From: Bacillus suaedaesalsae | Lineage (GTDB): Bacteria; Bacillota; Bacilli; Bacillales; SA4 | Direction of reading: 5' to 3' | DNA length: 64,000 nucleotides | Assembly (NCBI RefSeq): GCF_016890225.1 | Contig: NZ_JAFELM010000012.1 | Span: 36,279 to 100,278 of the forward strand | Shown: piece after piece, positions 28,353 to 37,745 of the stretch | Layout of the letters: each line of letters starts with the position of its first letter | Numbering within the stretch: position 1 is the stretch's first letter | Position numbers and translations under genes: made by a program | The notes under the pieces: model-generated | Databases searched by the model: none | The model's input: the letters and a program-made list of their open reading frames with translations, nothing else | Told to the model about the DNA's origin: nothing

Positions 28353-29450
28353 ATGAAGGAAATAGAATTAAAGCTACAGGGCAAAATAAAACGGCTGACA
28401 AATCGTACGTTTAAATTTGATGAACGAATTAGGGATGGCTGGTTTTCAGCAGTATATTTCTTAAAAACGAGAGAAATTGTGAAGAGACATAAGCCTAACA
28501 ATATAGTAACGATGCAGTTTTTCCAAAAACAGAATGCTGTTCTATGCGGAACAGATGAAGTGATAGCATTAATAAAAACATTTGCTGACCAACCAGATGA
28601 ATTAGAAATACACTCATTAAAAGATGGAGATAAGATAAGTCCATTTGAAACTGTGCTGACAATTAAAGGACCATATCAAAATTTCGGTTTTCTGGAAGGA
28701 ATTATTGATGGAATTCTGGCTAGACGGACGTCAGTGGCAACAAGTGTATATAATGTGATGAATGCTGGGGCAAAGAATGGAATCCAAAAGCCTATTATCT
28801 TTATGGGAGACCGAGATGATCACTATACACAGCAAGCCGGTGACGGTTATGCTGCATACATTGGCGGTTCAAAGGCACAAGCAACTCACGCAATGAATGA
28901 ATGGTGGGGAAAGCAAGGAATGGGCACGATGCCGCATGCGCTCATCCAATTGTTTAATGGTGATGTTGTAGAGGCTGCGAAAGCCTATCAAGAGACATTT
29001 CCAGAAGATGAATTGATGGTACTTGTTGATTATAATAATGATGTGATAACCGATGCGTTAAGAGTTGCGAAGGAATTTGGAGATGATTTAAAAGCAGTTC
29101 GTTTAGATACGTCAAGAACGATGATTGATCAATACTTTGTTCGTAATCCAGATATTCTTGGTACTTTTGACCCACGCGGCGTAAATGCACCTCTTGTTTT
29201 TGCATTACGAGAAGCTTTAGACAAGGAAGGCTTTCAGCATGTTAAAATCGTTGTAACTGGTGGATTTAATGAAAAGCGGATTATCGAATTTGAGGAACAG
29301 CAAGTTCCAGTTGATATGTACGGAGTTGGAAGTAGTCTATTGAAAATCAACATTGGATTCACTGGAGACAATGTTGAATTAAATGGAGAACCTGAAGCAA
29401 AATCAGGGCGCAAACGTAGACCAAATCCGAGATTAGAAAAAGTAGACTAA
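28353..29450 (+). CDS. Nicotinate phosphoribosyltransferase
   Basis: 365-aa enzyme of NAD salvage that joins nicotinate to PRPP. ATG 28353 (MKEIELKLQGKI) follows GAGGGT; an upstream TTG (28323) lacks a ribosome binding site. The family core is seen in VLTIKGPYQNFGFLEGIIDG, GGSKAQATHAMNEWW, LVDYNNDVITDALRVA, RLDTSRTM and VVTGGFNEKRI with GVGSSLL, the phosphate-binding loops at the barrel mouth. Shorter than the PncB of B. subtilis (about 490 aa), so it belongs to the shorter bacterial/archaeal-like branch. Confidence 0.9.
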   Translation: MKEIELKLQGKIKRLTNRTFKFDERIRDGWFSAVYFLKTREIVKRHKPNNIVTMQFFQKQNAVLCGTDEVIALIKTFADQPDELEIHSLKDGDKISPFETVLTIKGPYQNFGFLEGIIDGILARRTSVATSVYNVMNAGAKNGIQKPIIFMGDRDDHYTQQAGDGYAAYIGGSKAQATHAMNEWWGKQGMGTMPHALIQLFNGDVVEAAKAYQETFPEDELMVLVDYNNDVITDALRVAKEFGDDLKAVRLDTSRTMIDQYFVRNPDILGTFDPRGVNAPLVFALREALDKEGFQHVKIVVTGGFNEKRIIEFEEQQVPVDMYGVGSSLLKINIGFTGDNVELNGEPEAKSGRKRRPNPRLEKVD

Positions 29451-29462
29451 TTTAACAAAAAG

Positions 29463-29496
29463 AACTGGTAGATAGTCTATCAGTTTCTCTGTTTTT
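29463..29496 (+). terminator. Probable terminator after the nicotinate phosphoribosyltransferase gene
   Basis: Imperfect 8-bp stem AACTGGTA / TATCAGTT (G-T pair) with a T-rich tail. Confidence 0.55.
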
Positions 29497-29573
29497 AATG
29501 GCTAAACTGGTAATGACCATTGGATGTTTTAAAAATTTTGTCAACATTCCTTTTATGTAATTCTTGTAGACAG

Positions 29574-29582
29574 TGATATAAT
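29574..29582 (+). promoter_or_regulatory. Extended -10 promoter element for murC
   Basis: TGATATAAT has the TGn extension and a consensus -10 hexamer, 125 bases before the murC start; the -35 is weak. Confidence 0.5.
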
Positions 29583-29706
29583 AATGTAGTGTTTTTATAC
29601 ATACAATGACACTAGAAGATGAGGACAATCTCAAATCTAGATTCATGTCATATACTGTCTTACAGGTAGACCGCTCGAATTGATTCAAATATTGGAGGTT
29701 CTTTAA

Positions 29707-31002
29707 ATGACAGTTTACCACTTCGTAGGAATAAAAGGCGCAGGTATGAGTCCTTTAGCACAAATATTGCACGATATGGACATTCAAGTACAGGGTTCGG
29801 ATGTTGAAAAATATTTCTTTCCCCAAGCTGGATTAGAAGAACGAGGAATTACGATCCTTCCTTTTAGTCGTGAAAATATAAAGCCTGGGTTAACTGTAAT
29901 TGCAGGAAATGCTTACCCTGATACTCATGAAGAAATAGATGAAGCATTAAAATTAGAAATCCCAGTTATACGTTATCATAAATTTCTTGGGGAATTTATG
30001 AAGAAGTTTACAAGTGTTGCCGTAACAGGAGCCCATGGTAAAACATCCACTACTGGTTTGTTAGCACATGTTGTATCTGGTTCACATCCAACTTCGTTTT
30101 TAATTGGTGATGGAACAGGAAAAGGTGCGAAGGATAGCCAATATTTTGTGTTTGAGGCTTGTGAGTATCGTCGTCATTTCTTATCCTACCACCCTGACTA
30201 TGCAATCATGACAAACATTGATTTTGACCATCCTGACTACTATAAGGATATTAATGACGTGTTTGATGCATTTCAACAGATGGCACTCCAAGTGCAAAAG
30301 GGAATAATTGCTTGTGGAGATGATGAGTACTTACAAAAGATACAAGCAAAAGTGCCTGTCTTGTTCTATGGGTTTGGAGAAGATAATGACTTCCAAGCTC
30401 GTAATGTAGTGAAGTCAACAACAGGAACGTCATTTGATGTATATGTTCGAAATGATTTTTATGCTTCGTTTGAAATTCCGGCCTATGGTGACCACAATGT
30501 GTTGAACTCATTAGCTGTTATTGCACTATGCCATTATGAAGATATCTCAGCAGAAGTTGTGGCTGAACAATTGAAAACACATAAAGGTGTAAAACGACGC
30601 TTTACTGAAAAGCAACATGGAAATCAAACGCTTATTGATGATTATGCACATCACCCAACTGAAATTAAAGTTACATTAGAGGCAGCACGTCAGAAGTTCC
30701 CAACTAGAGAAATCGTGGCTATTTTCCAACCACATACGTTCTCAAGAACACAAACATTTCTACAAGAATTTGCAGATAGCCTAAAAGGTGCTGATCACGT
30801 CTATTTATGTGATATTTTCGGATCTGCTCGTGAAAATCAAGGTGAACTAACAATTGAAGATCTCCGAAGTAAGATTGAAAATGCATCTATAATAACAGAA
30901 GATTCAATTGAAACGTTAAAAATGCATGAAGATGGCGTTCTGATCTTTATGGGAGCTGGAGATATTCAAAAGTTTCAAAGTTCGTATGAAAACTTAGTAT
31001 AA
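29707..31002 (+). CDS. murC: UDP-N-acetylmuramate--L-alanine ligase MurC
   Basis: 431-aa cytoplasmic enzyme adding L-Ala to UDP-MurNAc, the first step of the peptidoglycan stem peptide. Rossmann-like start [18 protein letters not shown]-binding loop GAHGKTST (108-115), Mur ligase motifs [31 protein letters not shown] and [10 protein letters not shown] are all intact. TTGGAGGTT precedes the ATG. It lies next to sftA and upstream of ytxGHJ as in B. subtilis. A perfect 12-bp terminator follows. Confidence 0.97.
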   Translation: MTVYHFVGIKGAGMSPLAQILHDMDIQVQGSDVEKYFFPQAGLEERGITILPFSRENIKPGLTVIAGNAYPDTHEEIDEALKLEIPVIRYHKFLGEFMKKFTSVAVTGAHGKTSTTGLLAHVVSGSHPTSFLIGDGTGKGAKDSQYFVFEACEYRRHFLSYHPDYAIMTNIDFDHPDYYKDINDVFDAFQQMALQVQKGIIACGDDEYLQKIQAKVPVLFYGFGEDNDFQARNVVKSTTGTSFDVYVRNDFYASFEIPAYGDHNVLNSLAVIALCHYEDISAEVVAEQLKTHKGVKRRFTEKQHGNQTLIDDYAHHPTEIKVTLEAARQKFPTREIVAIFQPHTFSRTQTFLQEFADSLKGADHVYLCDIFGSARENQGELTIEDLRSKIENASIITEDSIETLKMHEDGVLIFMGAGDIQKFQSSYENLV

Positions 31003-31012
31003 ACCAGCTTAG

Positions 31013-31048
31013 GTGAGTGCAAACACACAGTTTGCACTCACTTTTTTT
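31013..31048 (+). terminator. Terminator after murC
   Basis: Perfect 12-bp stem GTGAGTGCAAAC / GTTTGCACTCAC (31013-31024 / 31030-31041) then seven T. Confidence 0.95.
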
Positions 31049-31049
31049 A

Positions 31050-31262
31050 TTAACAGTTATTAGGTTAGGAGAACCTGATTATATCTTTTATTTTGAATCG
31101 CCCCATGAAAACGTTGACTCCTCCTGATACGAAGTACGCATAACTCGAGATGAACGCAAATTAGAATTGGGTAATCTTGGAGAACAGAAGTATATGTCAT
31201 TAGCCAAATTTAAATCTGATATCTTGTTTCCAATTCTAACTGGAGAAGAGTTGAAGAAATAA
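31050..31262 (+). pseudogene. Unidentified gene remnant with one in-frame stop
   Basis: Directly after the murC terminator a frame reads LTVIRLGEPDYIFYFESP then HENVDSS, a TGA stop at 31125-31127, and continues YEVRITRDERKLELGNLG, EQKYMSLAKFKSDILFPI, LTGEELKK to a TAA at 31260-31262. The composition and codon use look like real protein on both sides of the stop. No start codon with a ribosome binding site precedes it, so it appears to be the C-terminal part of a decayed gene. I do not recognise the family. A sequencing error at the TGA would not by itself restore a start. Confidence 0.5.
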
Positions 31263-31404
31263 GGAGGAGTAAATCGTGTTCCTATTCTAGTTGTTATTTG
31301 GTTTATATCAAAATTAATGACGAAAATAAAAAAAGAGTTTGGGACAAAACTAAAACACGATAACTAAAGAAAGAACAATTTCAAATTAGATAGGATGTTA
31401 ATAC
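31263..31404. other. Non-coding stretch before repeat R1
   Basis: No gene seen. It contains GAGTTTGGGACAAAAC at 31335, a box of the GxGxxTGGGACAtAA type that also occurs at 61970, in each case shortly before a copy of the palindromic repeat. Confidence 0.4.
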
Positions 31405-31536
31405 AGCTGTTAATTTCCGTGCAAGACTTCGCTTTCCGCGGGCGATTGGTGAGCCTCCTCAGTCGTTCCTCCCTGCGGGGTCTCACCTAACCGCTTCTCC
31501 CGCAGGAGTCTTCGTCTTGCACTTCAATTAACAGCT
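31405..31536 (-). repeat. Interspersed palindromic repeat, copy R1
   Basis: 132-bp GC-rich element bounded by the inverted repeat AGCTGTTAATT / AATTAACAGCT, with an inner GTGCAAGAC / GTCTTGCAC pair. The core reads (minus strand) GACTCCTGCGGGAG...GTGAGACCCCGCAGG...GAGGAGGCTCAC...CCCGCGGAAAGCG, shared with R2 (42155-42278) and R3 (62108-62181). I recognise this as a common intergenic repeat of Bacillaceae; I cannot give a formal name. Confidence 0.85.
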
Positions 31537-31580
31537 AGTACATACTTAAAACAAAACGTAGTCTCTAACAATATAAATAA

Positions 31581-31639
31581 AAAAATCCGAACTCATTCAA
31601 ATCCTATTAAACGAATTTGAGATGATTGTTCAGATTTTT
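31581..31639. terminator. Long hairpin downstream of ampS, probable terminator
   Basis: Imperfect stem AAAAATCCGAAC...CAAAT / ATTTGAG...GTTCAGATTTTT; read on the minus strand it ends in a T-run, serving ampS. Confidence 0.65.
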
Positions 31640-31672
31640 CTTCGCCGAGTATACTTTTGGCCAAGCCTCTTT

Positions 31673-32788
31673 CTACTTTAGATTTTCCGGATTTAACACT
31701 TCTAATTCGGGAATGACAAAGCGTCCATCTTTACGGATTAAAACATCGTCAAAGTAAATTTCTCCTCCGCCGTAATCTAGGCGTTGGATGTTTACCATAT
31801 CCCAGTGGATGTTAGAATTATTGCCATTCCAAGCATCTTCATAGGCTTGACCAGGAGTGAAGTGGAAGCTTCCATCGATTTTCTCATCAAAAAGGATATC
31901 TTGCATTGGATGTAAAATATATGGATTTACCCCTATTGCAAATTCTCCAATATAACGAGCACCTTCATCTGTATCGAAAATTTTGTTGATACGTTCTGTA
32001 TCATTTGCAGTTGCTTCTACAATTTTTCCATCCTTAAATGTAAGCTTAACATTTTCAAACGTGAAACCTTGGTAAGGAGATGGAGTATTGTATGTAATTA
32101 CCCCATTTACAGAATCACGAACTGGTGCGGAGTATACTTCTCCGTCTGGAATGTTTAACTCACCTGCACATTTAACGGCAGGAATATCTTTAATCGAGAA
32201 AGTTAAATCTGTTCCTGGACCAGTAAGGCGAACTTTGTCTGTCTTGTTCATTAGTTCAACAAGGCTGTCCATCGCTTCACTCATTTTTCCATAATCAAGG
32301 TTACAAACATTAAAGTAGAAGTCTTCAAATGCTTCAGTACTCATTTTAGCCAGTTGTGCCATAGATGCATTTGGATAACGAAGTACAACCCACTTTGTTT
32401 TTGGTACACGAATGTCTCTATGTACTCTTTGACCAACAGTACGGCCATGGATTGCCATTTTCTCACTAGGAACATCAGATTGTTCTGAAATGTTTTCTCC
32501 AGAACGTAGTCCAATATAAGCGTCCATTTCGCTCATTACGTTTGCTTCAAATTTAGCGATCATTTCATATTGTTCTTCTTTAGCACCCATCAACATTGCA
32601 CGATCTACTGTGCTATCTTTTAAAGATACGAATGGATATCCGCCGGCAGCATAAGCTTCACGAACTAATGCAGTCACAAGCTCACGTTGCAAACCGAAGT
32701 TTTCAATTAATACTTTTTCACCTTTTTGAAGCTTACATGAATAGTTGATCAAGTTTTTTGCTAATGTATCAATTCTAGGATCCTTCAT
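31673..32788 (-). CDS. M29 family aminopeptidase (AmpS/PepS type)
   Basis: 371-aa leucyl-type metalloaminopeptidase with two divalent metals, cytoplasmic. Metal-binding residues lie in GELNIPDGEVYSAP (two Glu), GSFHFTPGQAYEDA (His) and SNIHWDMVNI (His, Asp). The N-terminal domain begins MKDPRIDTLAKNLINYSCKL. It is about 40 residues shorter than the long AmpS/PepS enzymes (about 410 aa) but contains all catalytic elements. GAGGAGAGAGAT precedes the start. It is transcribed opposite to its neighbours. Confidence 0.92.
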   Translation of the reverse strand: MKDPRIDTLAKNLINYSCKLQKGEKVLIENFGLQRELVTALVREAYAAGGYPFVSLKDSTVDRAMLMGAKEEQYEMIAKFEANVMSEMDAYIGLRSGENISEQSDVPSEKMAIHGRTVGQRVHRDIRVPKTKWVVLRYPNASMAQLAKMSTEAFEDFYFNVCNLDYGKMSEAMDSLVELMNKTDKVRLTGPGTDLTFSIKDIPAVKCAGELNIPDGEVYSAPVRDSVNGVITYNTPSPYQGFTFENVKLTFKDGKIVEATANDTERINKIFDTDEGARYIGEFAIGVNPYILHPMQDILFDEKIDGSFHFTPGQAYEDAWNGNNSNIHWDMVNIQRLDYGGGEIYFDDVLIRKDGRFVIPELEVLNPENLK

Positions 32789-32951
32789 CTATCTCTCTCC
32801 TCTATTATGTACTACACAGTTATTGTAACCGATTTCTTAGGAAAAAGCTTACATGAGTGCAGAAGTTTTTCTTAATTTATTGAAATAGAAAGAAGGAATA
32901 TAAGAAGTGGTATAGAAGGAGTTAAGAGGAAAAGAAAAAACTATTCATCAT

Positions 32952-32977
32952 GTTTCATTTAATTAATAAATGGGTAT
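32952..32977 (+). promoter_or_regulatory. Sigma-B-type promoter of ytxGHJ
   Basis: GTTTCA, 14-bp spacer, GGGTAT: a close match to the general-stress consensus GTTTaA-N12-15-GGGwAw. The -10 ends 56 bases before the ytxG start. In B. subtilis ytxGHJ is known to belong to the SigB regulon. Confidence 0.8.
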
Positions 32978-33033
32978 TGATATTATATGTGCAGAGATGA
33001 ATTTAACGTAAACAAGTAGGAGGAACTTTTCAA

Positions 33034-33480
33034 GTGTGGATTAATTTGTTGTATGTAAGTGTTGCAATTATTGCAATATCGTTTCTTATTTTAGCCATTT
33101 ATATTTCGAAGACGTTGTTAGCTGTGAGGAGAAGCCTTGATCAAATGTCTACAACGGTTTCTGATTTAGAGAAGCAGATGAGAGGCGTGACGAGAGAAAC
33201 GACTGAGCTATTAGCTAAAACAAATCAATTAGCAGACGACATTCAGCAAAAGTCTGAATCGTTAAATACAGTTGTACAAGCTGTAAAGGAAATTGGAGAT
33301 TCTCTTCAACGTTTTAGCGGATCCATTAAGAATGTTACAAGCACCATTCAACATAAAGCAGAACAAAATGGGGATAAAATCACTCAAGCAGTTCAATGGG
33401 GCAATGTAGCAGTTGAATTGTGGGACAAGCTTAAACAAAGAAAGAACAACAGAATTTACAGAACTGAAGTTGATGAATAA
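33034..33480 (+). CDS. ytxG: General stress protein YtxG (DUF948)
   Basis: 148 aa with one N-terminal membrane helix (LLYVSVAIIAISFLILAIYI) and a long cytoplasmic coiled coil (RRSLDQMSTTVSDLEKQM onward). The GTG start has AGGAGGAAC upstream. DUF948 proteins are stress-induced membrane proteins of unknown mechanism. First gene of the ytxGHJ set, preceded by a sigma-B-type promoter and 13 bases before ytxH. Confidence 0.92.
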   Translation: MWINLLYVSVAIIAISFLILAIYISKTLLAVRRSLDQMSTTVSDLEKQMRGVTRETTELLAKTNQLADDIQQKSESLNTVVQAVKEIGDSLQRFSGSIKNVTSTIQHKAEQNGDKITQAVQWGNVAVELWDKLKQRKNNRIYRTEVDE

Positions 33481-33493
33481 GGAGGAACATAAT

Positions 33494-33901
33494 ATGAGTA
33501 AAAAATCTAGTGGTTCAGATTTCGTTGCAGGGGCAGTAATTGGTGCACTTGTTGGAGCAGCAACAGCCCTATTCCTAGCACCAAAAGCAGGGAAAGAATT
33601 AAGAGCAGACTTTAATGAAACAGCTTCTTCTGTGAAGAGTATAAAGTCACTGACTGAAAAAGGCAGCGAACTAGCTGAAGTTGCAAAAGAAAAGACTATT
33701 TCTTTAAGTCAAGTTGTGGCAGAACAGTCTTCAGTCATTTTGGATATGATTAAAGAGGTAACGAATCAAACAAAAGATCACAATGTCGTTGATAAAGATA
33801 AACCAGTTGAGCTTTTAGAGGAAGTTTCAACTACAGCAACAAAATCTCAAGAAGACTTTATTCCATTAAAACCAGCAACAGAAGATAAGGATGAGTTCTA
33901 A
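33494..33901 (+). CDS. ytxH: General stress protein YtxH
   Basis: 135 aa. The start is ATG 33494 (MSKKSSGSDFVAGAVIG) preceded by GGAGGAAC. An N-terminal Gly-zipper membrane segment (AGAVIGALVGAATALFLAPKAGKELR) is the YtxH-family signature, followed by an amphipathic, charged tail. It is LEA-like in composition. It follows ytxG immediately; a terminator after it may lower ytxJ expression. Confidence 0.92.
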   Translation: MSKKSSGSDFVAGAVIGALVGAATALFLAPKAGKELRADFNETASSVKSIKSLTEKGSELAEVAKEKTISLSQVVAEQSSVILDMIKEVTNQTKDHNVVDKDKPVELLEEVSTTATKSQEDFIPLKPATEDKDEF

Positions 33902-33915
33902 TCATTGATAAAGGC

Positions 33916-33949
33916 AAAGGTGAAGTGGTATGATAACTTCACCTTTTTA
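33916..33949 (+). terminator. Internal terminator between ytxH and ytxJ
   Basis: Perfect 11-bp stem AAAGGTGAAGT / ACTTCACCTTT and a T-run, sitting inside the ytxGHJ unit. Confidence 0.85.
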
Positions 33950-33971
33950 ATTTGGATAGGAGGCATTTGCC

Positions 33972-34298
33972 ATGAAAAAAAGAGTATCAACGATTGAACA
34001 ATTTGAACATGTTGTAAAGGAAAACAAGGAATTTTTATTAATTAAACATAGCTTAACTTGTCCGGTAAGTGGGGCGGCATTTGAAGAATACGAAAAATTT
34101 ACAGAAGAAAATAAAGATGTGAATACATATTACTTATACGTACAAGATGATCGTCCGTTATCCAATTATATTGCTGAAACATGCTCCATTAAGCACGAGT
34201 CTCCGCAAGTGTTATTATTTAAAGATGGGCAAGTTGTATGGAATGCATCACATTGGAAGATTACAAATAAAAGTTTAGCTGAAAACATAAAGAAGTAG
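33972..34298 (+). CDS. ytxJ: Bacillithiol-linked redox protein YtxJ
   Basis: 108-aa thioredoxin-like monothiol protein of the YtxJ family, proposed to act as a bacilliredoxin-like partner of bacillithiol. The single redox cysteine lies in LIKHSLTCPVSGAAFEEY (TCPVS), and the cis-Pro element is HESPQVLLF. GGATAGGAGG precedes the ATG. It shares the stress promoter with ytxGH by read-through. Confidence 0.9.
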   Translation: MKKRVSTIEQFEHVVKENKEFLLIKHSLTCPVSGAAFEEYEKFTEENKDVNTYYLYVQDDRPLSNYIAETCSIKHESPQVLLFKDGQVVWNASHWKITNKSLAENIKK

Positions 34299-34315
34299 CC
34301 AATGGGCTACTTCTT
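34290..34315. terminator. Bidirectional terminator at the ytxJ stop
   Basis: 11-bp stem AAGAAGTAGCC / GGCTACTTCTT; the ytxJ stop lies within it and the facing FtsA-like gene ends one base later. Confidence 0.85.
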
Positions 34316-36457
34316 TTACGTAAATACAACATCTAATTGATCACCAGGAGCAAGCTGCTCATGGAAAGTTACTTCTTGTTCATTCCTCATTAATTTAAAT
34401 TGACCCACGCCCGTCGTTGGAATGGTTATATCAATAAATCTGAAAATGTCTTGGAAAATGAAAGGATCTATTTTTCTTTCAACCATTTGAAGAGAGTCTC
34501 CATTATGAATGATATCTGTTTCTTGAAGTACTTGACCATTTCTCATGAACTCCACTTTCTTTGTTGTTAGTTCAACTTTTTCTCCTCTAAAAAAGACAGG
34601 TATTGAAGAGATAAGAGATAGTTTTTGTATTTCGGCCAATTGCTCAACGGTTGGAATAGATGCTGATTGGATGACAAATTGACTGCCGTCTTCAATTAAA
34701 GTTGAAACAGTCGTAGCTTTTCCATCCTTCAAAAGCACCCCACTGCATTCGTTTAATAAAATTTCTTTTCCATTCAACTCAATTTGGAAGGTGATTATGT
34801 CAGTCAGTAGTTCTTGATTATGGCTTATAGTTAAATAATCTTGTAACGTTTGCGGGAACTTGTACGTAAGAACATCATGATCATGAATGATATCGGTACT
34901 TAATGCTGGTTGATTATTTCGATGTATACTCGCTTTTATTATATGCTTTTCCCCGTTAATAGAAATGCATTTAAAAGGAACGTCATCGATAAGATCTTGG
35001 ATCCGAATGGTGGCTGTTTGACCATCATCACCTTTTTCAACAAGAAGTTGATCTCCATTTTGTACACTTGAATCTAACGTACAAGGCACGCCGTTTTTCG
35101 TAAGCACAGGTGACTTTCCAAACTCTCCAGGGAATGTATAATCCCTATCGTTCAGTTTAATCATAATAGCCATACCTGGTTTTCCGTATAGTTTATTCAC
35201 TTTAATTCCAGCTGCAAGAATACAATCTCCAACAGTTAGTTGTTTCATATCAAATAACCGTACAGGACGTTCATTTACATAAACCGTTAAATAGTGAACA
35301 GGGCTTTGCTTTGCAGCGATGGCAATTCCAATCGGAGTTACGAGCTCTGGTCCTTGGTATACGTGTTCAGGCAAGTTTAAGTGTTGAATGGCATCGATAC
35401 CTCGGATAGCAACCCGATTTTCTGGAAGCTCTAACATATTGGCAATTCGTTTTGGTAGCTCTGGTGTTAAACTACCTCCCCCAACTAACATAACAGCCTT
35501 TGGTGGTTTTTTATTTAATTTTAAGATCTCTTGGCATATAGAATGAGCTAGTTTATTAATTGAATCAGAAATTTGGCATACAACTGATTCTTTTGTGACT
35601 TCTGTTTCAAAGCCTAAAATATCTTGAATAGTAATAGATTCTTGCTTATATAAATCTCGTTTAGCTTTTTCTGCTAATGGAAAATCTAATAAAAACTCGT
35701 CACTTATTGCTTCCGTGATCTCGTCACCTGCAACAGGAACCATACCATAAGCAATAACTGTACCGCTATCTGTAATTGCAATGTCTGATGTACCGGCACC
35801 GATATCGACAAGGGCAACGTTTAATCGTCTCATTGATGTAGGCACTAATACGTTAATAGCAGCAATTGGCTCTAATGTTAGAGCATCCATTTCAAGACCA
35901 GCGCGATGTAGTGCGCTAATTAATGATTCAACAACAATTTTAGGTAAAAACGTAGCAATGATTTCAACAGAAGCTTCATTTCCTTGCTGATCAACGAGAT
36001 TACCTATCTCTTCTCGATCTAATCGATAATGCATAACCGAATAACCAACACAATAATAATGATGACTAATTTCATCTTCATATTTGGCGGCTAAAATATG
36101 CTGTGCTTGTTGAACGGCACTTAATTCAAGGTGAAGAATATCTTCCTTTTGCATATACGGTCTATTTTTTATATCCATCGTAACTGTCGCTCGCTCAGTT
36201 CTTAAGGCACGACCAGCGGCAGCAACACAAACCTTTGTGAGTGGACCGTGCTTTTCTTCTAACTTTTCCTTAACTTTTGTAATGACCTTAGAAACCGATT
36301 GTACGTCATGAATTTGACCATCCACCATGGAGCGTTCTGTATGTTCTATTGATAATAAATCAATAACTTCATATGTATTATTCATTTCTTTTAAGATAAG
36401 ACCAACAACAGATCTTGTCCCAATATCTAGTGCAAATATGGATGTTTGTTCTTCCAT
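34316..36457 (-). CDS. FtsA/PilM-like actin-fold ATPase with long C-terminal extension
   Basis: 713 aa. The first ~390 residues are an actin-like ATPase: phosphate-1 loop IFALDIGTRSVVGLI, an SHS2-type 1C insert (CVAAAGRALRTERATVTMD), phosphate-2 VALVDIGAGTSDIAI and adenosine motif AVMLVGGGSLTPELPKRI. A ~320-residue C-terminal part follows, rich in beta structure, with several 'V..GD.L..' repeats suggesting tandem small domains. Canonical FtsA is ~420-440 aa and has a C-terminal membrane helix, which I do not see here. It is therefore an FtsA paralogue of unknown role, possibly cell-envelope related. Confidence 0.82.
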   Translation of the reverse strand: MEEQTSIFALDIGTRSVVGLILKEMNNTYEVIDLLSIEHTERSMVDGQIHDVQSVSKVITKVKEKLEEKHGPLTKVCVAAAGRALRTERATVTMDIKNRPYMQKEDILHLELSAVQQAQHILAAKYEDEISHHYYCVGYSVMHYRLDREEIGNLVDQQGNEASVEIIATFLPKIVVESLISALHRAGLEMDALTLEPIAAINVLVPTSMRRLNVALVDIGAGTSDIAITDSGTVIAYGMVPVAGDEITEAISDEFLLDFPLAEKAKRDLYKQESITIQDILGFETEVTKESVVCQISDSINKLAHSICQEILKLNKKPPKAVMLVGGGSLTPELPKRIANMLELPENRVAIRGIDAIQHLNLPEHVYQGPELVTPIGIAIAAKQSPVHYLTVYVNERPVRLFDMKQLTVGDCILAAGIKVNKLYGKPGMAIMIKLNDRDYTFPGEFGKSPVLTKNGVPCTLDSSVQNGDQLLVEKGDDGQTATIRIQDLIDDVPFKCISINGEKHIIKASIHRNNQPALSTDIIHDHDVLTYKFPQTLQDYLTISHNQELLTDIITFQIELNGKEILLNECSGVLLKDGKATTVSTLIEDGSQFVIQSASIPTVEQLAEIQKLSLISSIPVFFRGEKVELTTKKVEFMRNGQVLQETDIIHNGDSLQMVERKIDPFIFQDIFRFIDITIPTTGVGQFKLMRNEQEVTFHEQLAPGDQLDVVFT

Positions 36458-36534
36458 GTTAGCTTCACCTTCTCATAGTTAATGCATAAAATGCTTTATC
36501 GCTTAAAAGCGTTCAATTATTAAAGTAAAAGTGA

Positions 36535-36563
36535 GTGACAACCTCAGTTGTTTCGTTTATAAT
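36535..36563 (+). promoter_or_regulatory. Sigma-A promoter of aroA
   Basis: GTGACA, 17-bp spacer, consensus TATAAT, 67 bases before the aroA start. Confidence 0.75.
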
Positions 36564-36629
36564 AATTCTAATTATATAGAAATGTACCACACTTTCTGCA
36601 TTAGATAAATACAAGGAAGGAATGATTAG

Positions 36630-37706
36630 ATGAGTAATGTTGAGTTAGATTCACTAAGAGCACAGTTGGAGGATGTAAACTTAAAGCTTTTGTCTCTTTT
36701 AAATGAAAGAGCACAAATTGTGAAGGACATTGGTAAAGTGAAAGAGGTCTCTGGTGTAAATCGCTTTGATCCTGTTCGTGAAAGATACATGCTTGATAGA
36801 ATAGCAGAGCTTAATGAAGGTCCTTTTGAAACATCTACATTGCAGCATATTTTTAAAGAAATCTTTAAAGCAAGCCTAGAGCTTCAAGAAGATGACCATA
36901 GAAAAGCATTACTGGTATCGCGAAAGAAAAAGCCTGAAAATACAATTGTAAATCTTAAAGGAGAATTGATTGGTGATGGAAATCCTCATTTCATCTTTGG
37001 CCCTTGTTCAGTTGAAAGCTATGAACAAACAGCGAAGGTAGCTGAAGCTGTTAAAAAGCAAGGACTAAAGCTGTTACGTGGTGGTGCCTTTAAACCTAGA
37101 ACATCACCATATGATTTCCAAGGTCTTGGTTTAGAAGGGTTAAAAATTTTAAAACGTGTTGCGACAGAGTACGATATGGCTGTTATTAGTGAAATTGTAA
37201 ATCCTGCTGATATTGAAATGGCACTAGATTACATTGATGTCATCCAAATTGGCGCACGTAACATGCAAAATTTTGAATTGCTGAAGGCAGCAGGTTCTGT
37301 TAACAAGCCTGTTTTATTAAAGAGAGGCATAGCTGCAACAATTGAAGAATTTATTAACGCAGCAGAATATATTATTTCAAAAGGTAATGGACAAATTATT
37401 CTATGTGAACGTGGAATCCGTACGTACGAAAGAGCAACAAGAAATACGTTAGATATTTCGGCTGTTCCAATTTTGAAAAAGGAAACACACCTTCCAGTTA
37501 TGGTAGATGTCACTCACTCTACTGGAAGAAGAGACTTGCTGTTACCTGCTGCAAAAGCAGCGTTAGCAATTGGCGCAGATGGTATTATGGCTGAAGTACA
37601 TCCAGATCCAGCAGTTGCATTATCTGACTCTGCTCAGCAAATGAACATCGATGAATTCAATAATTTCATTTCTGAATTGCGTAGCTCATCATCTGTAAGA
37701 GTATAG
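36630..37706 (+). CDS. aroA: Bifunctional DAHP synthase / chorismate mutase AroA
   Basis: 358-aa enzyme joining PEP and erythrose 4-phosphate, first step of the shikimate pathway, with a fused chorismate mutase. Residues 1-85 are the AroQ helical mutase ([27 protein letters not shown]), which in B. subtilis senses chorismate/prephenate for feedback control. The synthase barrel carries [46 protein letters not shown] and [24 protein letters not shown] precedes the start. Confidence 0.97.
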   Translation: MSNVELDSLRAQLEDVNLKLLSLLNERAQIVKDIGKVKEVSGVNRFDPVRERYMLDRIAELNEGPFETSTLQHIFKEIFKASLELQEDDHRKALLVSRKKKPENTIVNLKGELIGDGNPHFIFGPCSVESYEQTAKVAEAVKKQGLKLLRGGAFKPRTSPYDFQGLGLEGLKILKRVATEYDMAVISEIVNPADIEMALDYIDVIQIGARNMQNFELLKAAGSVNKPVLLKRGIAATIEEFINAAEYIISKGNGQIILCERGIRTYERATRNTLDISAVPILKKETHLPVMVDVTHSTGRRDLLLPAAKAALAIGADGIMAEVHPDPAVALSDSAQQMNIDEFNNFISELRSSSSVRV

Positions 37707-37712
37707 AACGTT

Positions 37713-37745
37713 AAACCTTCCATATTGTCCTTGGAAGGTTTATTT
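37713..37745 (+). terminator. Terminator after aroA
   Basis: 9-bp stem AAACCTTCC / GGAAGGTTT (37713-37721 / 37733-37741) with T-rich tail. Confidence 0.8.
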
